DNA from: Erodium maritimum
Taxonomy: Eukaryota > Streptophyta > Magnoliopsida > Geraniales > Geraniaceae
Length of the DNA stretch: 64,000 bases
Direction: 5' to 3'
Assembly: GCA_963921825.1 (NCBI GenBank)
Contig: OY997590.1
Span: 47,137,039 to 47,201,038, forward strand
Position 1 is the stretch's first letter; every line of letters begins with the position of its first letter. Below, piece after piece: positions 44,858 through 55,687 of this stretch. The notes beneath the pieces were generated by a model that did not search any database, was not told where the DNA came from, and saw only the letters and a list, made by a program, of their open reading frames with translations. The position numbers were made by a program, and so were the translations under genes.

Positions 44858-45498
44858 ATGCCTAAAAAATCCATATATAGCGTCGAACCCTACACCAAAT
44901 TCAGGCCGGATCGTGGTCTTGAACCATGCGGCAAACTGCAATCTAGTTCCTCGGACCTCTTCACGACGGAATCCGAGTAGAACAACTCCCATGTACGTTC
45001 GGCTCATTCATCCGATTTGCATGTAGGCCACAACGATTTCCTCCCTTTATTTGATGACGATCCACACGACCTAGAGGAGCTCCATCTTCCTCGCAAGGCC
45101 AAGGCCAAGGCCAACCACAATGGTAAGGGGAAAGCAAAGGCCGAGTCCTCTAAGGTCAATCACACAGACGATTCAGCGACATCCAAGCTGAAGAAGACGG
45201 AAAAGACACACAACCTACTATGGCTGTCGTCAACAAGGAGCACCCGCCGTCTCTGAAGCGGAAGAGAGGTGAATCAGAGGGGGAGACGTCGGTTGTCGTT
45301 GAGGCAACACCTAGTCCGAAAAGGCGGCAGATTGAATCGTTGTTGGCCGCTCTAGAGGAGGAGGGGGAGGCCAAATCAGAGGAGGCCTTAGAGGATGTGG
45401 ACTCGAAGGAGGACTCAGAGGCAGTGGACTCGGTGGAGGACTCAGCCGAGGACTCGTACATTGGGGATGATGAAGAATCGGATGCAGATGACAACTAG
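44858..45498 (+). pseudogene. Small basic/acidic-tailed protein, copy 1 of 3
   Basis: No known family. The ATG at 44858 begins MPKKS and the frame meets TAG at 44978-44980. The same frame stays open to 45256 with LFDDDPHD and KGKAKAESSK, and another frame (45220-45498) carries KRKRGE, PKRRQ and a tail of about 45 residues rich in Glu, Asp and Ser. One stop and one frame change separate it from a full product of about 210 residues. It shares start, motif order and tail with the copies at 46845 and 49364. Basic nuclear-type patches followed by an acidic tail suggest a chromatin- or histone-binding role, but that is only inference. Confidence 0.55.
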
Positions 45499-46030
45499 GT
45501 AGTAAACTAGTTATTTATTTTATGTTTTTTGATTCAGATGATGATGAACAAACAAAGGGTAGTTTTTGTATGTTTGTTAGGATTTTCTCTACATCGTCAT
45601 CTTAATACTTCTGTTTGACAATCATCATCCATGTTCAATAAATGAAGAAGTTGTTTCTTTTAATTTCAATGTTTCTGTGTTGAGGTTTTCTGCTTGATTT
45701 ACATATATTGTTGTTTCATGAAAGATAAGGGTTGTAATTTGTAAGTTGTAATGTCTAAGTAAAGGTATCGATGATATAATTACATGAAAGAAGAGAGCTA
45801 TAATTTGTAATATGTAACTGTTAAGAAGAGGGATAGAATATTGACAAGATTATATGAATGTATGTTGTTGGCATATTCATTTTTATGTATATAACAAACT
45901 TATTGTATGGTTATGCTAATTGTAAGAATATGTGACTGTTAAGAAACTTATTGTATGTTTCTGCAAATTTTAATGTGTGTAACTGCAATATTGATTTGAA
46001 TGTTAATCACAAACTCCTACTTAACATTCC
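45499..46030. other. 3' flank of acidic ORF copy 1
   Basis: A/T-rich, no gene. The first ~100 bp (TAGTTTTTGTATGTTTGTTAGG near 45570) match the 3' flank of copy 2 near 47585. Confidence 0.5.
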
Positions 46031-46460
46031 ATTCTTTTTTGCGATTTAGTACTCAAATGTTTCCAATTCAACTCTATATTCAATTTTGCGGTTTAATACC
46101 CTATTAAACAGGGTTTCAAAATAGTACCTATAATATATAACCAAGATACATACATACTTGTTTACCATTTCAATGCCACAAGTGTCATAATGCAATTTAA
46201 TACAAAGGTTTCCAATTTAACACTCTATTCTTTTTTGCGATTTAGTACTCAAATGTTTCCAATTCAACTCTATATTCAATTTTGCGGTTTAGAACCCTAT
46301 TAAATAGGGTTTCAAAATAGTACCTATAATATAAAACCAAGATACATACATACTTGTTTACCATTTTAATACCACAAGTGTCATAATGCAATTTAATACA
46401 AAGGTTTCCAATTTAGCACTCTATTCTTTTTGCGGTTTAGTACTCAAATGTCATAATGCA
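46031..46460 (+). repeat. Tandem duplication, 196-bp unit
   Basis: Unit 1 (46031-46226) and unit 2 (46227-46422) are nearly identical, beginning ATTCTTTTTTGCGATTTAG. A partial third copy starts at 46423. The unit does not code for protein. Confidence 0.85.
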
Positions 46461-46844
46461 ATTAAAATGTTTTCATTATATAGTTGCAGTCAATTGGGTA
46501 GCACCCCAATTGACCAAATCACTCAATAACCATTATATACCATGTTCTTCACACATATTTTTCCACATTATTCCAAAAATCATTGTTATGATATATTAAA
46601 ACCTAGCGTCCCATCATTATATGAATATATAGTTCACATCAATTTATTTATTTCCTTAATCAAGTTAACCTTTCATATTCCCACACCTCCTCAACTTCCT
46701 TTCCCATCACCACACCTCCTTAACTTCCCTATTTCTTCTCCACTAACTTTTCCGTTGTATTATATATACGTACACATTCTCCACAATATTCAAAATCGCA
46801 ACATCAATCCAGAACATACAACTTGTCCTTCCGAACCAGCAACC

Positions 46845-47504
46845 ATGCCGAAGAAGTCCTACAGCCACAAACCATGCGACAAGCTCGTCCTTGTTCGTGG
46901 TCTCGTACCACGTGACGACGACCCCAATCCGTCCGATTCATCCCAGGTTCTCTCATCGGAACCAGACTCCGACGAAGACTATGGTCTCTCGGATTATGCT
47001 TCTGATGGCCCTGTCGACTCAAACCCCATCATACCTTTCTCGGACGACGACCAAGACGATCCCCATGATTAACCTCCTCATCGCCCAGCCCGAAGAAGGC
47101 TCACCAGAGCAGCCAAGCGAAAGGCCAAGGGGAAGGCTAAGGCAGAGTCCTCCAAGAGCAACGAGAAGTCCACTCCTCCAGCCCCGGCAAAACCTCCTAC
47201 TGTTGAGGCAAAGATCGACTCTGAGAATCCAACTCCGGGACAGGACAATGAGCAGCCGCAGTCTTCCAAGAGGAAGAGGTCCGACTCTGAGGAGCAGGAT
47301 AAGGACCAGTCAATTCACGGCGGGGAAATTGGGAATCCGAAGAGACAACGTGTTGTCTCGGAGGAGGAATCGGAGGAGGACCCGGAGGGGGACTCGGAGG
47401 AGGACATGGAGGACGAGGATTCGGAGGACGAGGAGGAAGAGGAAGAGGAGGACGTCTCAGAGGAGGAGGAGGAGTACGACAACTATGGGGCTGACGAAGA
47501 CTAG
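46845..47504 (+). pseudogene. Small basic/acidic-tailed protein, copy 2 of 3 (single stop)
   Basis: From the ATG at 46845 to TAG at 47502-47504 the frame is continuous for 220 codons except for one TAA at 47070-47072 (codon 76). Order of elements: MPKKSYS, a Ser/Asp-rich region, IPFSDDDQDD, then after the stop KRKAKGKAKAESSK, SSKRKRSDSEE, NPKRQRV, and a final 50 residues that are mostly Glu and Asp. It is the best preserved of the three copies. No domain family is recognised. The single late change suggests recent loss, or a functional short product of 75 residues. Confidence 0.6.
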
Positions 47505-49363
47505 GATGCATGGGACTAGGATAGCTTTTTTTTAATGTTTTTTTGATGTTTTTTTTTGTGTTTGATGGTGGTGAACAACAATAGGTAGTTTTTTTGTATG
47601 TTTGTTAGGTTTACCTACACCACAATCATTTAGGAAAATTGTATTTTGTTTCACAGGCGTCTACCGTCATCAGTAAAATTTAGTATTTTGGAATGTTTGT
47701 ATATTACTTTTAGTTTGATTTTTTGGAATTTTAGTTTTGTATTCATACTCTTTTAAGTTAATTGTATGCTTGATTATTAGTTTTGAATGTTCTTGACACC
47801 TTTTTTGGTTCAATAGTGGTATTTTGGTTCAATTTTATTTTCAAATGTGAGTATAAAATTAGATGGAGTTTATTCAAGGTTATGGAACTAATGGTTTAGG
47901 TTTTAGGGATTAGGGTTCAGTCTAAATTGAATAAGTGACACTTTAGTTGTATGTTCAAGGTAATTATAATGTATGTTCAGTAACTACATTTGTAAATGTA
48001 AGCTACACGGCATATAAGTTTAATCATACTGTCGCTTTTACAAAAACTGTTCTTAGTTGTGTTGTTTCCAAAACCCAGCTATTTGTAGGTTTTAGGATTC
48101 AGTGCGCGATTCTATATTGTTTGTGGTTTAATGGGTGTTATGATTTAGAAACTGGTAGGGTCTAGGGTTTAGGATACATTATTCGTCGGAATTTTTTTTA
48201 TAATGTCTAGTGTTTAGAATGTTTCGGTTCTAGGGTTTTTGATGTTATGTTCACGATAATTGGTTTATGATTCAGTGTTTAAGTTTTATGATTTAAGGTT
48301 AAGGGTTTAGGTTTTAGGATTAGGGTTTAGTCTAAATTTAATACGTTGCATCTTATTTTGTGTGTCCAAGTCAATTATAATTCATTGTGCAGCAACTACA
48401 CTTGTATTATGGTTTAGGCTTTATGTTTTAACCTGTATGATAATTTTTGTTTGGTTTAGGGTTTCTTCTTCATCTTAAACTTAATGAATGTTCTTGTCGA
48501 TGATGTTGTATTGGTGGGATAATTTTCGTTCAGTCAAATGCAAACCGTTGCTTATTAATACACTTCAGTCAACAATTTTACCTCCCTTACATGTCAGTCA
48601 TTTTTACTACTCCAATGTTTATTTTACACATTCCAAATTTCAACCTTATTTGAAACATTCAAAAATACTACCCTAATGTTTATCACATGGTCATAGCCAT
48701 TGAACTTTGTCAATTTAAATGTTAGAACTTACTACGCATATGTTTTCCTTTGTAAGGTTAATGTGCAAGTCATTCCACTTTAATACATCATTGTCATTCA
48801 TATATGTCGTTTTAATTTACTACCTCAATGTTTATCATAATCACTCCATTTTACTACATTATATCAATCATTCCACTTTAATATCCCCATGTCCATCACA
48901 TTGTTTTAGAATATTAAATCTGTCAATATAAATGTTACAACTCACTACACTAAAGTTTCAATTGTGTGGGTATTCTACAATTTAATCAACATTTTTTTGT
49001 GTCCCTTATATTTTCAGTACAATTTTCTACACTAATGTTTTTGAGTAATCAATCATGTTGAATACATCGTCTTCATGATTCCACACTACTACCCTAATGT
49101 TTATAAAATATAAAAACGAACATCGTACATATTCATATACACAAATAACACATTACTCAAACAAACTAGCAAACACATATACACAAACTTAAGATTAACA
49201 CGATTTTCATTCCCAAAAACTATATTCTATTAATTACAATTGATGATGAGTTTACATTCAAGCACTCAAGGTGCATCGATACTACTGACAACAAAAAAAC
49301 AAAAATTCCCATACTTGTTTGTTGTATCATCATTAGAAACAAAAAAAACATTAATGACTTAAC
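47505..49363. other. A/T-rich DNA between acidic ORF copies 2 and 3
   Basis: No gene. The part 47850-48480 is rich in GGGTTTAG/TTTAGGGT-like phrases, degenerate and dispersed. The part 48560-49110 repeats TACTACCCTAATGTTTAT-like phrases. Confidence 0.5.
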
Positions 49364-49899
49364 CTACTGGTCGTCTTCATCGTTAGTGGATTCTTCCTCC
49401 TCCTCGTATGTAGAGTCGATGGAACCTTCATCATCCTCTGACGCACCCGATTCTGGCTCATCGTCAGAGTCTTCATCCGAGCCACCCTCTTCGTCTCCAG
49501 AAGCAGCTTCCACGCCTGATGCATGTTCGATCTTCTGCTTTTTGGGAGCCCCATCCTCAGGAGAAAGCAATTCACACATCTTGCGCTTCTCAGACACTGG
49601 GTCGAAGGCTTTTCCGGCATCAGAGGAGTCTAGAGCAGAACCAACAATTTTTTCAAGGTTACAGTTCGACGACTCGCTCGTCCTGTCCCGGAGTCTTTGA
49701 CCTTAGAGGTCTCAGACTTCTGCGATTGGAGAGTTGTCGATCCCTCACCCTTTGCTTTTGGAGTTGGGGGAGGGCTTTTGGAGATGGGGGAAGGTCGTCG
49801 TCGGAAAAAGGAAGGATCGGGTTGTAGGTCGACCATTCCGACCCTTCAGAATAGTCGGATGACTTGTTTGAGGTTGGGAACTCTCCTCGTGGGAGGATG

Positions 49900-52800
49900 T
49901 GTCACGCCCCAATTTCAGTAAACCGAACTTGGGACGTGAACGTTTTGAAACAATAAACCATTTGAAAACCTTTTCCATAAATCACTTTAAAATCACCATT
50001 TGTTCATCAAAATAATATTTACAACTCAAAATAAGTCCCAACAAGTGGACAAAACCAGGTATCCGTCACTAGACTCAAAAGTAAAACCCAGAATCTTGTT
50101 CCTAGCTCTTCAAGCTTCAGAAGCTCACCTAGTCCAACCTGCGACCGGTACCTGTAGGAAAAGCAGCTAGGGGTGAGCGTTCGCTCATCACCACGGATAA
50201 CAGACTGATTACGGCATAATTCGCAGACAATGACGGTAACACCAACAATAAACTCAACACCAGGGAACACTATCCCCAACCCAAGCACTCCGACTGACAC
50301 ACACCCACTGTTACCTTCCTTGACCAACTCAACACTCTAACACGTAAAGTAGACCCGACACAACGATCACAACCTCTTCCAAGGACTCAAGAGACCACCA
50401 CGCAACACCCAAGATCACAAAGGATCGCACACCAAACAAGATCGCAAAGGATCACATACCAGCTGCTCAGTAACCTGCCTCAATCACGCGCTTTGCCGAA
50501 CCACTCAGGCCAGGCGGTCGACCTGTATCAGTAACCTCTCTCTCTCACGCGCTTCCACGACACAAAGTCGGGCCAGGCGGTCGACCTGTCACACTCACAA
50601 CCCCGAACCACACACGCGCGGCTAGGACCCCTTTACTGACGGGCGGGCCCCCTACCCCGTCTGAACATGCAGACGCGTGTGATCGAGGACCCCCGTTACA
50701 TGAAGCGGGCCCACAACCTCAAGTAACCACAATCACAATCACAAACAAAGTTCAACAAACCGCAACAACACGAGTTCAGCACTCCACAGGCACTCATGGC
50801 CACCCAAGACAGCAACCATAAAACACGGACTCAACAACCCCACAGACACTCACGGCCTCCCAAGATACACCAACGGTAACTCACGGGCTCAACAACCCCA
50901 CGAGCACTCACGGCCACTCAAAACCACCAATAGTAACTCACGGGCTCAACAACCCCACAGACACTCACGGCCTCTCAAAACCACAACAGTAACTCACGGG
51001 CTCAACAACCCCACGGGCACTCACGGCCTCTCAAAACCACCAACCGTAACTCACGGGCTCAACAACCCCACAGGCACTCACGACCTCCCAAGACACACCA
51101 ACAGTAAAGACACGGGTTCAACAACCCCACGGGCACTCATGGCCACCCAAGACACCAACAGTAAAACACGGGCTCTCATGGCCACCCAAGACACAACAGT
51201 AAAACACGGGCTCTCATGGCCACCCAAGACACAAAATACACAATCAACCTCCGGCATAACCAATTCCTCCAATAGTCCTAATATCAACAGTTTCACAATC
51301 AACCTCCGGGCATGGTCATATGCCTCCAGTACTCCTAATATCGATAAGTTCATAATCAACCTCTGGGCATGGTCATATGCCTCCAGTAATTCTAACATCG
51401 ATAAGTTCTCTGCTCCTACGACACTACTAAGTGTCACATGCTTTTCTAATAATCGTTACGTTCCCGTATCATGTCTTTCTAGTAATCGATAAACCTACTT
51501 AACCCACGACACAACGGTGTCACATGCAATTCTACTGTTAATTTTCCCTAGTCAGGGCCGAGATCCGGCTACTTTTCCCTACCTCGTATGCTTTCTCCAA
51601 AAGCGCACAATTAAGCTCCGGCGTGATCTCGGTCACTCGCCTAGCTTTCCCTTTCCTCGGTCTGCAGCACGATCTAACAAGAACACAATTTTAAACTCTT
51701 TTAAGCTTGCAGGCATATACTGAATTTTAATAAACCCGGCGCCCAAATGTAACCCCGACAATGTCGATACTCCCGAACTCCCCAATTACTCGACATTGTC
51801 GATATTGGACCCGGAAAGGCCCGATTCGCCCGACATGGCGAATCTGCCCGGGTTTTGGAAACGCCCTTCCGGGGCTCCGAAAATTCCCGTTTTTGTTTCT
51901 ACGGTCTTAGAATAATTCAAGGGTTCCTAGGCACTTGACGGAACCGAATTCCGACTTCCGAGTCATTTAATAAGCGTTTAAAGTTTCTAAACCCGTCAAT
52001 TACAACTTTTACAATTTAATTCCAACTTTCCATCCGGGTGTGGATTAACGACTTGGAGAACGTCCTAAACCACCCGAACACGAAAACCCGATACCCGGGC
52101 ATGTGGGCCCCACACGGCCACAATGGAAAAATTCCCTTTTTGCCCCAAAACATTCCTAACGAACCCCAAACCTCAACCATTCATCTTTAAACCAATCTTA
52201 AACAAAACCCAACCTTAATCAAACCGTTTAAACTCAAACCCTAAAATGCAAACGTTCCAAAATGAAAATCGGTTAGGTTCTCATCGTAGGGAATGTCGAT
52301 GTGAGCTCGATTCTTTTATCGTTGAGACGATCCACCGGTATGATGGATGAGAAACGTCACAAATTCCCCCAACCTCTTCTCTTTTTCTCTCTTCCTTCTC
52401 TCTTCTTTTCTCTCTCTAAAAACTCCTTTTTTTTCTAACTTATCCGTGTACACCATTTCATTTCCCTTTTAATTTGTTTAAAAAAAACAAACCAAACTCT
52501 TATTTACAAACTACCACTCATGTCTCATCTTTGTTTTGTCCAATAAACCTAACACCACCACATTGGTGACATGTGGCAAGTGGGTCCCATCCCATTTGGA
52601 GAATATCTTCTAGATTTTTTTCAGTCCGATTCGCGAAATTCGGACGTTTCGGGCCCCGAACGGGCACTTTTTCCAAGAAATTCCGAAAATTCACGGGCTA
52701 CAAGGAAACGGCTCAACTAAGACCGCTGCGACGACGGCTAAGCTTTTTGGATCCAAAACGGACCTCAAATGGACCAAAACGTCGCTCGGTTGACTTTTCC

Positions 52801-53001
52801 AGCGAAAAGTCAACATTTCCCAAATTGGTCAGAAAGTTGCCCTGAGTTCCCCGGAACTCACTTTGGTCGATATCGGGGTCAACTTAAGTTCAGTATGACC
52901 CTCGGGGTCAAATTTAGGTTCATTTAAATGTCTGCCTAAAAATTTTAAATTTTCCTGTTTTTCGCAGATTTGACTGGCGTTGACCGGGAGTGGTTATTAC
53001 A
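49900..53001 (-). repeat. 3' LTR of the minus-strand Ty3 element
   Basis: TGTCACGCCCC to GGTTATTACA on the plus strand. It contains the family minisatellite at about 50780-51235 and a duplicated CCAGGCGGTCGACCTGT block near 50510 and 50571. Confidence 0.93.
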
Positions 53002-54295
53002 ATCTACCCACCTTAAAGGAATTTCGTCCGCGAAATTTAAAACAAACGTACCTCTGGAGTCGAACAGATCAGGGTACTTCGCGCGAACCTCGTCCTCGCG
53101 TTCCCAAGTCGACTCAGCCTCGTGGTGCCGCCACTGCACCCGTTCTAAACGGATAACCTTTCTGCGCAGGACTTGCTCCCGCGGATCCATTTCCCAAACT
53201 AGTTTCTCCTTATACGAGACATCACCCGTTACCTCGGCATCTGCCCACTCAATGACGTACTCAAGACCTCGAAAGGCCCGATACACCGTCGGGTTAACCC
53301 GCCTCCGCCGCGGTTGAAACGCATTAGTCCACCTTCGGACTCACCTCCAGGGATACATGACCACTGATTGCTGACTCGAGAGGTCGGCGCCGTCTGTCAG
53401 CATAGCTCCTGCTGACTCTGCGCGGTCTTCAACCCCTCACGCTTCAGCAAGACCGACTCAGCTGTCTCTCGGTCCAGTTCTAGACCCAGTGAACCCCCAT
53501 TCCTCACTTCCGCCCCGCACACGGGCGACCGACACGGCCTACCATACAACGTTCTGAACGGTGCCATCATGATACTGGCCTGAAAGCTGTTGTTGTAGGC
53601 GAACTCGGCTAACCGCTCACAAAACCATCGTGACGTGCCCCCATTTCCACTGTGCAACCCGCAGTGGCTGCAATAATCCAGCGGGACGCTGTTGTTCGGC
53701 TCTCACCTGCCGACGAGTGAGGCATCGCGATACTAACTCCCCGACCGCTCTCCTCATCCCGCTCCCCTAGACATGCCACCTGATGTCGCGCTTCTCTTAG
53801 TGCTACCCACGTGCACTGTCAGACGTGAATGCTGCGACTCTCGCAGCTCGTCGCCAGTAACAGTAGGTATTGGCTCGGCACATCGCCAGTCAATCCATTC
53901 CCAAGATTACGTTTAAAGGTTGTCATTTCGTAAGTATCCTTCCCACGGATACACGCACAAGCTCAGTCTCTGCCGATCCTCACGGATCCTCGCAGTCTCT
54001 CTAAGACCTCGCTCCACTACCGTCGTCGCGCCCACCAACTCCGAACATACCGATCTTCGGGGTGAGGACTCGATCCAGCATTAGGGCTCTTGAGCCCTCT
54101 CTCGAACCTCCTATATCGGTTCGCTTCTCCAACTCCGCAGGCACGACAGACCCTAGTCAACACCACCCCACCACCAACCGGCGTGTCCAGACGTTGGGGT
54201 GGACTCAACGGCTCTAAACTCAGCCCCAACCTCTCAGCACAACTCGACGAACAAACGAGTGTGACATCCCGGTATCTAATAAATCTGACGCCCAA
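53002..54295 (-). pseudogene. Ty3 gag/pol remnants: protease, integrase C-terminal part, chromodomain-like tail
   Basis: Read from 54295 downward there is a protease-like piece (ERLGLSLEPLSPP, DTPVGG) and a gag piece (RRFERGL), in an order that shows rearrangement. From about 53660 the sequence after the integrase core is present (AEFAYNNSFQASI, LYGRPCRSPVC), then the tail near 53180-53060 (WRHHEAESTWE, KYPDLF). RT, RNase H and the integrase catalytic core are absent. The junction at about 53620 is the same as in the Ty3 element at 30280. Confidence 0.8.
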
Positions 54296-55140
54296 ATTGG
54301 AGACCGAACACCCACTCCATTAGTCACTCCGGTAAGGTCTAGTGCAACCCTCACACGGTCCTCTATGCATTTACTTATAACTTTCCGCAACCAAACTAGT
54401 GTTCGCTACTCGTCCCTTGCAGGAAAAGTAGTAAAGGGGATGAGCGTTATGCTCACCTCCACGGACACCCGTTCGGTTATGGCATACTAGTAAAGCACTA
54501 AAGACTTCCCGATCTAACCAGGGCAAACCACTACCTTAAAACCTGATGCCAAACGTCACACTGCTCACGCCATCAACACCTCAAGTACCCGCTCATGTAA
54601 GATAAACCTCGACACGGGAAACACGTCCTCAATTCAGTAAATCACTATTGCTCACACTATCAATACCCCAATAACCCGATCACATATGGAAACCTCAAAT
54701 ATCCCACTCACGTGAAGGAAACCTCAACCCACCCGTTCACGCAAGGGAAACCTCGAACACCCGTTCACATAGGGAAACCTAGTTCGCATGGCGTCGCAGC
54801 GCATCAACCTTAACCCCTCTCTGCGGTGAGACTCTCACCTCGAGGCGCTGTATCACTACCGTAGGTTATGGATGAGTCTCGAACCCAAGACCTCATCCTT
54901 TAACCCCGAGACTACGACCTCTACAACCAACACAAACCTGAACACCGCCACGCGAAACCAACACTCAAACTGCACAAACAAGACGGTGGAACAGATAGGG
55001 ATCACGGATCCGTGACAGACCCCGTCACGGTTGGGGTCACGGAGCCGTGACGAAGGCCTAAAATTCGCCAAATCGCTCTGGTCCGTCACGGATCCGTGAC
55101 GCTCGCGCAGACCTGTTTTCCAAATTCGCTTCAACTCGAA
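54262..55140 (-). other. Non-coding insert inside the Ty3 internal region
   Basis: From TGTGACATCCCGG (54262) to about 54860 the sequence resembles, in reverse, part of the 1.5-kb Ty3 LTR at 27250-27550: GGAAACCTCA-type repeats, and a block matching the region around 27480. It is probably a captured LTR fragment. The part 54990-55110 holds three palindromes of the type TCACGGATCCGTGA. No gene. Confidence 0.45.
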
Positions 55141-55687
55141 CCTTACCCCGTTTTAACCCTAAAATAGCCTCAAACGACACATACTCTTGACCACCAATTC
55201 GACAACACACGCACCACGACTCACACCCAAAATCAAATCACTCAACGTCAACCACAAGCCAACACGGCCAACCAACAACAACACACGCCCATCGGGCCAA
55301 CCAAAGTCATACACGCCCACAAGGCCAACCAATTTTAAAACTTTTTCCACTTCATTAAAAACCTCATTTCTTGACATCAGGTAGTTGAAACCCGGTCCAT
55401 GCGTCCCCGAACTACATTGTACCGACTTGATATCAGCACCGTCACGTTCGACTACAGGAGCTCCTGAGTTGAGTCGCGACAGCTTAAAAACATTTCACGC
55501 AGCAACAAACAATCAGCACACCAACAACCAAACACTACACAATCACAAACAGGACTCAAACCACTACGGGTCTACACACGGGTTCCGACTTGTGTACCCA
55601 ACTCCCAACGGGACTTAGACAACTCGACTCTCCCCACCTAATTGACATACAGTCCGAGGTGTGAAACCTAGAGCTCTGATACCAAGC

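Noticed and set aside
47078..47535. Arginine-rich and proline-rich frames overlapping acidic ORF copy 2.
   Set aside because: They are shifted readings of GAG/GAC-rich codons of the acidic tail; start, motif order and comparison with the other copies support only the acidic frame.
47850..48480. Many TTTAGGGT-like phrases suggesting an interstitial telomeric repeat.
   Set aside because: They are dispersed and irregular, not tandem TTTAGGG units; ordinary A/T-rich decay is enough.
52945..53317. Plus-strand frame across the end of the minus-strand Ty3 element.
   Set aside because: It is antisense to the chromodomain-like tail, whose motifs are clear on the minus strand.
54860..54905. TGGGTTCGAGACTC, a tRNA/SINE B-box-like phrase (also GAGTTCGAGTCTC near 39460 and 39505).
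   Set aside because: No matching A box at the right distance and no cloverleaf can be formed; the copies lie within LTR-family sequence.
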